A stretch of DNA of 10,175 bases, from the NCBI GenBank assembly GCA_937136445.1, contig CAKZOQ010000289.1:1-10175 (forward strand), in the 5' to 3' direction. Shown one piece after another: positions 7,447 to 10,175 of this stretch; the first letter of the stretch is position 1, and every line of letters starts with the position of its first letter. The position numbers and the translations under genes were made by a program. The DNA is from an uncultured Gemmatimonadota bacterium (GTDB lineage: Bacteria; Gemmatimonadota; Gemmatimonadetes; Longimicrobiales; Gaopeijiaceae). The notes below the pieces were generated by a model, which was not told the DNA's origin, ran no database searches, and saw only the letters and a program-made list of their open reading frames with translations.

Positions 7447-7863
7447 ATGTCCACCATGACGAGACGCATCGCCACCACCGCCTTCACCCTCCTGCTGGCC
7501 CTCTTCGCCACCGCCGTCCCTGCGCAGCTCGACGCCCAGGATGCCGAGAACCGCGGACGTCAGGTCATGCCGGAGGCGCCGCCCATCGAGGACGGGGAGA
7601 TGGAGACCTTCGCCGAGGTCTACCTCGTGGTGGCGGAGATCCGCGCCGACCTGCAGGCCGAGGTGGACGACACCTCCACGCCGCAGGAAGCCCAGCAGCT
7701 CCAGCAGGCCGCCCAGATGGAGATGCGCGAGGCCCTCTCCGAGAGCCCCCTCACCATCGAGCGCTACACCCAGATCGGGCAGATCCTGAACGTGGATCCG
7801 GAGCAGCGTGCCGAGTTCCAGGCGCTTCTCGAGGCCATGCAGGACGAGAGCGGCGTCCGGTAG
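7447..7863 (+). CDS. Exported DUF4168-domain protein
   Basis: A 138-residue exported protein of unknown function. Residues 1-26 form a signal peptide (TRR, then a hydrophobic stretch ending AVPA). After a short linker, residues 53-131 match the DUF4168 pattern: FAEVYLVVAEIRADLQ, a Gln-rich helix PQEAQQLQQAAQMEM, then LTIERYTQIGQILNVDPEQRAEF. The domain is predicted to be all-helical and periplasmic or extracellular, and its role is not known. The ATG at 7447 is chosen; a second ATG at 7456 would remove three residues and keep the signal peptide. The 83-base gap after the serine hydrolase contains a small inverted repeat (AGTCG 7411-7415, CGACT 7418-7422) but no clear terminator. The two genes may share a transcript. 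Confidence 0.87.
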   Translation: MSTMTRRIATTAFTLLLALFATAVPAQLDAQDAENRGRQVMPEAPPIEDGEMETFAEVYLVVAEIRADLQAEVDDTSTPQEAQQLQQAAQMEMREALSESPLTIERYTQIGQILNVDPEQRAEFQALLEAMQDESGVR

Positions 7864-7941
7864 CGCGAACGCTGTACGCCCCCAGCACTCGCGCCGCCGA
7901 AGGTGTCGAAGGCTGTGAGAAGGGGGGCCGGCGCCGCCCGC

Positions 7942-7961
7942 GGATCTTCCGAAGGGAATCC
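7942..7961. repeat. Imperfect inverted repeat upstream of the cytochrome gene
   Basis: GGATcTTCC (7942-7950) can pair with GGGAATCC (7954-7961) around the loop GAA, giving 8 pairs with one G-U and one bulged C. It sits in the 172-base gap after the DUF4168 gene, directly before TTTAGT (7964-7969), which matches four of six -10 bases. It could be an operator or a weak terminator for the preceding gene. No T-tract follows, so neither call is strong. Confidence 0.25.
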
Positions 7962-7999
7962 GGTTTAGTAGGCGTCATCGGTTTCCACACACATGTCAC

Positions 8000-8016
8000 G
8001 GCGGGTTCGCACCGCC
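8000..8016 (+). promoter_or_regulatory. Leader hairpin before the cytochrome start
   Basis: GGCGG (8000-8004) and CCGCC (8012-8016) form a 5-bp stem with a 7-base loop, GTTCGCA. The stem ends 4 bases before AAGGA (8021-8025), the likely Shine-Dalgarno region of the cytochrome gene, which starts at TTG 8036. A stem in this position could affect translation or mRNA stability. It is short enough to occur by chance in GC-rich DNA. Confidence 0.25.
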
Positions 8017-8035
8017 TCGCAAGGACAGGTACGAC

Positions 8036-8470
8036 TTGATCTGGACTCGGCTCGCAGCACTCTCGGCTCTGGTTCTGCCCGTCGGCATCGCCTTCACGGT
8101 GCAGGCCGCGCCTTCGACACCCACACCGGCGGAAGTTCAACCGGTGCAAGAGGCACACGTGGCCCAGGAGGCCGCGAGCTTCGCCAGCGACATCATGCCG
8201 ATCTTCGAGCGGAGTTGCGTCTCCTGCCACGGCGCCTTCAACGAAGAAGCCGATTCCGTGGTGACGGAGGAGGCGCTGGACATGACGACCTACGAGGGCG
8301 TCATGGGCGGCTCCATGTGGGGCACCGTGGTGGAGCCCGGCGACGCTGCCGGCAGCATCCTCTACGACATGGTCCTGGAGGGCGACATGCCCGAAGATGG
8401 TGACCCGCTCCCCCAGGAGGAGATCGAGCTCATCGGAGCCTGGATCGACGCCGGGGCGGAGAACAACTGA
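8036..8470 (+). CDS. Small exported monohaem c-type cytochrome (PSCyt1-like)
   Basis: A 144-residue exported electron-transfer protein. Residues 1-25 form a signal peptide (LAALSALVLPVGIAFTVQAA). An acidic linker follows, then one haem c domain: FASDIMPIFERS leads to C61-V-S-C64-H65, with C61 and C64 for covalent haem attachment and H65 as the proximal ligand. M118 in GDMPEDGDPLP is the likely distal ligand. The ending EEIELIGAWIDAGAENN is typical of the Planctomycete-type cytochrome domain. The start is TTG at 8036; no ATG or GTG start retains the signal peptide. AAGGA lies 10 bases and AGG 6 bases upstream. The electron partner is unknown: no dehydrogenase, oxidase or haem-lyase gene lies nearby. 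The gene may be transcribed alone, given the 172-base gap before it, and it ends at a strong terminator. Confidence 0.9.
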   Translation: MIWTRLAALSALVLPVGIAFTVQAAPSTPTPAEVQPVQEAHVAQEAASFASDIMPIFERSCVSCHGAFNEEADSVVTEEALDMTTYEGVMGGSMWGTVVEPGDAAGSILYDMVLEGDMPEDGDPLPQEEIELIGAWIDAGAENN

Positions 8471-8495
8471 GGTAGCGCCCCCTCTTCGGAGAACC

Positions 8496-8531
8496 GACGG
8501 CCTCCTCGCCTGACCGGGCGAGGAGGCCGTC
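8496..8531. terminator. Strong bidirectional hairpin terminator
   Basis: GACGGCCTCCTCGCC (8496-8510) and GGCGAGGAGGCCGTC (8517-8531) form a perfect 15-bp stem with the 6-base loop TGACCG. It lies between the stop of the cytochrome gene (8470) and the stop of the convergent ADOP gene (8548), so it can serve both. No long T-run flanks the stem (TGCATGT on the + side), as is common in GC-rich phyla. Confidence 0.85.
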
Positions 8532-8547
8532 TGCATGTCCGGCGCCT

Positions 8548-10175
8548 TCAACTCCCGAGGGCCGAAGCCGGATCCACCTTGGTGGCCCTCCGGGCAGGAA
8601 GGATGCAGGCGAGGAGCGCCACCAGTGCCAGCACCCCCGCCACCGCAGCCATGACCCGCGGATCGGCGGGGCGGACGCCGAAGAGGAGGGACTCGATGAG
8701 GCGGCTCAGGAAGAAGGCGGCCACCACGCCCACCCCCAGTCCCACCCCGGTGACGGCGAGCCCGCGGAGAACCACCTCCCGGAAGATCCGGCCGGGCTCG
8801 CTTCCCACCGCCATCCGGATGCCGATCTCCCGGACCCGCTGGTTCACGCTGTAGGCCAGCGCCCCGTAGATGCCCACCACCGCCAGGAAGAGGGCCACCC
8901 CGGCGAAGACCCCGAGGAGGACCAGCGGGATCCGCCGCTGGGCCAGCGACTCCTGGATGCGGGACTCCATGGTCTGGACACCGAAGAAGGGGAGCTCCGG
9001 GTCCAGCCCGGCGAGGACGTCGCGGATGGCCGGAGTGAGGGCCTCGGCATCGCCGGAGCGGGCCCGGGCAGCCAGCGTGAGAAAACTCCGGGACGCCTGG
9101 GCCACCGGGAAGTGGTAGGCCCCCACATGCTCCGCTTCGGGGGCGGTGAGGTCGTTGTGCTTGATGGTCTCCACCACGCCGACGATGGTCCACAACGCGT
9201 CGTCGGGGATGGAGTCCTGACCGGGGATGGCGCCGTAGACCATGCGTCGGCCCAGCGCGTCCCCATCCGGCCAGTAGCGGTCCGCCAACCACCGATCCAG
9301 AATGATGGCCTGGCTCGCCTCGGGCCCGTCCTGGAGGTCGAACGCGCGGCCCTCGACGATCTCGATGCCCAGCGCATCGAAGAAGCCCGGACTCACCACG
9401 GACTGACGAGGGCTCAGGAGCGACTCCCCCGGCCGGGGTACGTAGCCCTCGGGCGCGATGACGCTGCTGGAGTTGTTCCCGGAGAAGGGGAGGGAGCTGG
9501 TCAGGCCCACCCGCTCCACACCAGGGAGGGCGCCCACCTCCTGGCGGAGGCGATCCCAGAATTGACGCCGGGCGTCGCCGTCCGGATACCGTGTGGCGGG
9601 AAGCGAGACGAACCCCGTCACCACACCCTCCGGCTCGAAGCCCGGGTCCACACTCAGCGCCGCCCGGAAGCTGAGGAGCATGAGCCCCGCGCCGATGAGC
9701 ATGACGAAGGCCAGTGCCACCTGGCTCATGACCAGTCCGTTGCGGAGCACGACGGCCCGGCGGCTCGCCGTGCCGCTCCGGTTCTCGGTGCGGAAGACCG
9801 GGGACAGGTCGCCGCGCATCAACTGCACCATGGGGATGGCGCCGAAGAGGACGCCGGCGCCCACCGCCAGGATCAGGGTGAAGAGCACGACGGCGCCGTC
9901 CAGCGAGATCTCCTGGCCGCGCGGAAGGTCGGCGGCACCGAGGCGCGTGAGCATCTCGATCCCCGCCCACCCCACGAGAAGCCCCAAGAGACCGCCCAGC
10001 ACCCCCATCACCACCGCCTCGGTGAGGGCCTGCGCTCCCACCCGCCTCCGTCCGGCGCCCAGCGCGAGCCTCGTGGCCACCTCGCCCGTGCGGGTCTGGG
10101 CCCGGGCGAGCATGAGGTTGGCGATGTTGACGCACCCGATGAGGAGGACGAATCCCACCCCTGCCCAGAGCATGT
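8548..10175 (-). CDS. ADOP-family ABC transporter permease, N-terminal part outside the window
   Basis: C-terminal 541 residues or so of a second ADOP permease. The frame is still open at the window edge, and the ATG at 10171-10173 is an internal Met just before a membrane helix. The fragment begins in the first FtsX module: TM with CVNIANLMLARA, cytoplasmic EVATRLALGAGR, then two more TMs. A helix near VMSQVALAFVMLIGAGLM starts the second half, with a periplasmic domain of about 215 residues containing PGFFDALGIEIVEGRAF. The last FtsX module has REIGIRMAVGSEPGR and ends ARRATKVDPASAL. The order matches the complete ADOP at 62-2737, but the sequences differ enough to be old paralogues rather than a recent copy. 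The missing N-terminal portion should hold TM1 and the first periplasmic domain. No ATPase gene is visible beside it. Confidence 0.93.
   Translation of the reverse strand, partial: MLWAGVGFVLLIGCVNIANLMLARAQTRTGEVATRLALGAGRRRVGAQALTEAVVMGVLGGLLGLLVGWAGIEMLTRLGAADLPRGQEISLDGAVVLFTLILAVGAGVLFGAIPMVQLMRGDLSPVFRTENRSGTASRRAVVLRNGLVMSQVALAFVMLIGAGLMLLSFRAALSVDPGFEPEGVVTGFVSLPATRYPDGDARRQFWDRLRQEVGALPGVERVGLTSSLPFSGNNSSSVIAPEGYVPRPGESLLSPRQSVVSPGFFDALGIEIVEGRAFDLQDGPEASQAIILDRWLADRYWPDGDALGRRMVYGAIPGQDSIPDDALWTIVGVVETIKHNDLTAPEAEHVGAYHFPVAQASRSFLTLAARARSGDAEALTPAIRDVLAGLDPELPFFGVQTMESRIQESLAQRRIPLVLLGVFAGVALFLAVVGIYGALAYSVNQRVREIGIRMAVGSEPGRIFREVVLRGLAVTGVGLGVGVVAAFFLSRLIESLLFGVRPADPRVMAAVAGVLALVALLACILPARRATKVDPASALGS

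Noticed and set aside
7993..8403. Open frame from ATG 7993 in front of and over the cytochrome
   Set aside because: It is a frame-shifted shadow rich in Arg and Gly. The frame with the signal peptide and CxxCH is the real one.
7751..10135. A 794-codon - strand open frame across cytochrome and ADOP genes
   Set aside because: It crosses the strong terminator and two real genes, and its product is Arg/Gly/Pro-rich with no recognisable motif.
1..10175. Defence island, biosynthetic cluster, mobile element, CRISPR or RNA gene
   Set aside because: No transposase, integrase, nuclease, toxin-antitoxin, synthase, direct-repeat array, tRNA or rRNA signature was found on either strand.

Overview
The window is GC-rich DNA (roughly 70 % by eye) with dense, well-formed genes. 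The mix is typical of Gemmatimonadota or Acidobacteriota: two ADOP-type orphan ABC permeases, a DUF885-type secreted protein, a multi-domain secreted serine hydrolase of the beta-lactamase-related type, and a small Planctomycete-type c cytochrome. I lean towards Gemmatimonadota. This is inferred from gene content and composition, as no marker gene is present. There are no RNA genes, insertion sequences, phage genes or CRISPR arrays.

Layout: (1) 1-2737, + strand: the last codons of an upstream gene, then after 3 bases a complete 891-residue ADOP permease with an N-terminal prefix segment. (2) 2794-5069, - strand: a two-gene unit transcribed right to left, with an exported DUF885-like protein first and a YfbR/HDDC2-type HD phosphohydrolase second. 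The two genes abut or overlap by 4 bases. (3) 5070-5263: a divergent intergenic region that holds the promoters for region 2 and region 4. It contains a hairpin covering the putative Shine-Dalgarno of the DUF885-like gene. (4) 5264-8470, + strand: an exported serine hydrolase, an exported DUF4168 protein and an exported monohaem cytochrome, followed by a strong hairpin terminator at 8496-8531. (5) 8548-10175, - strand: the C-terminal part of a second ADOP permease, cut by the window edge.

Five of the seven main genes encode envelope proteins: two inner-membrane permeases and three or four exported proteins, depending on how the serine hydrolase and DUF885-like products are counted. Only the HD protein is clearly cytosolic. 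Apart from the tight HD/DUF885 pair and the PadR-like-tail/ADOP junction, the neighbours look like independent housekeeping or accessory envelope genes rather than one pathway. I found no convincing novel multi-gene system. The points most worth checking are the apparent loss of the HE..PGHH signature in the DUF885-like protein, the hairpin over its ribosome binding site, and the leader of the cytochrome gene.
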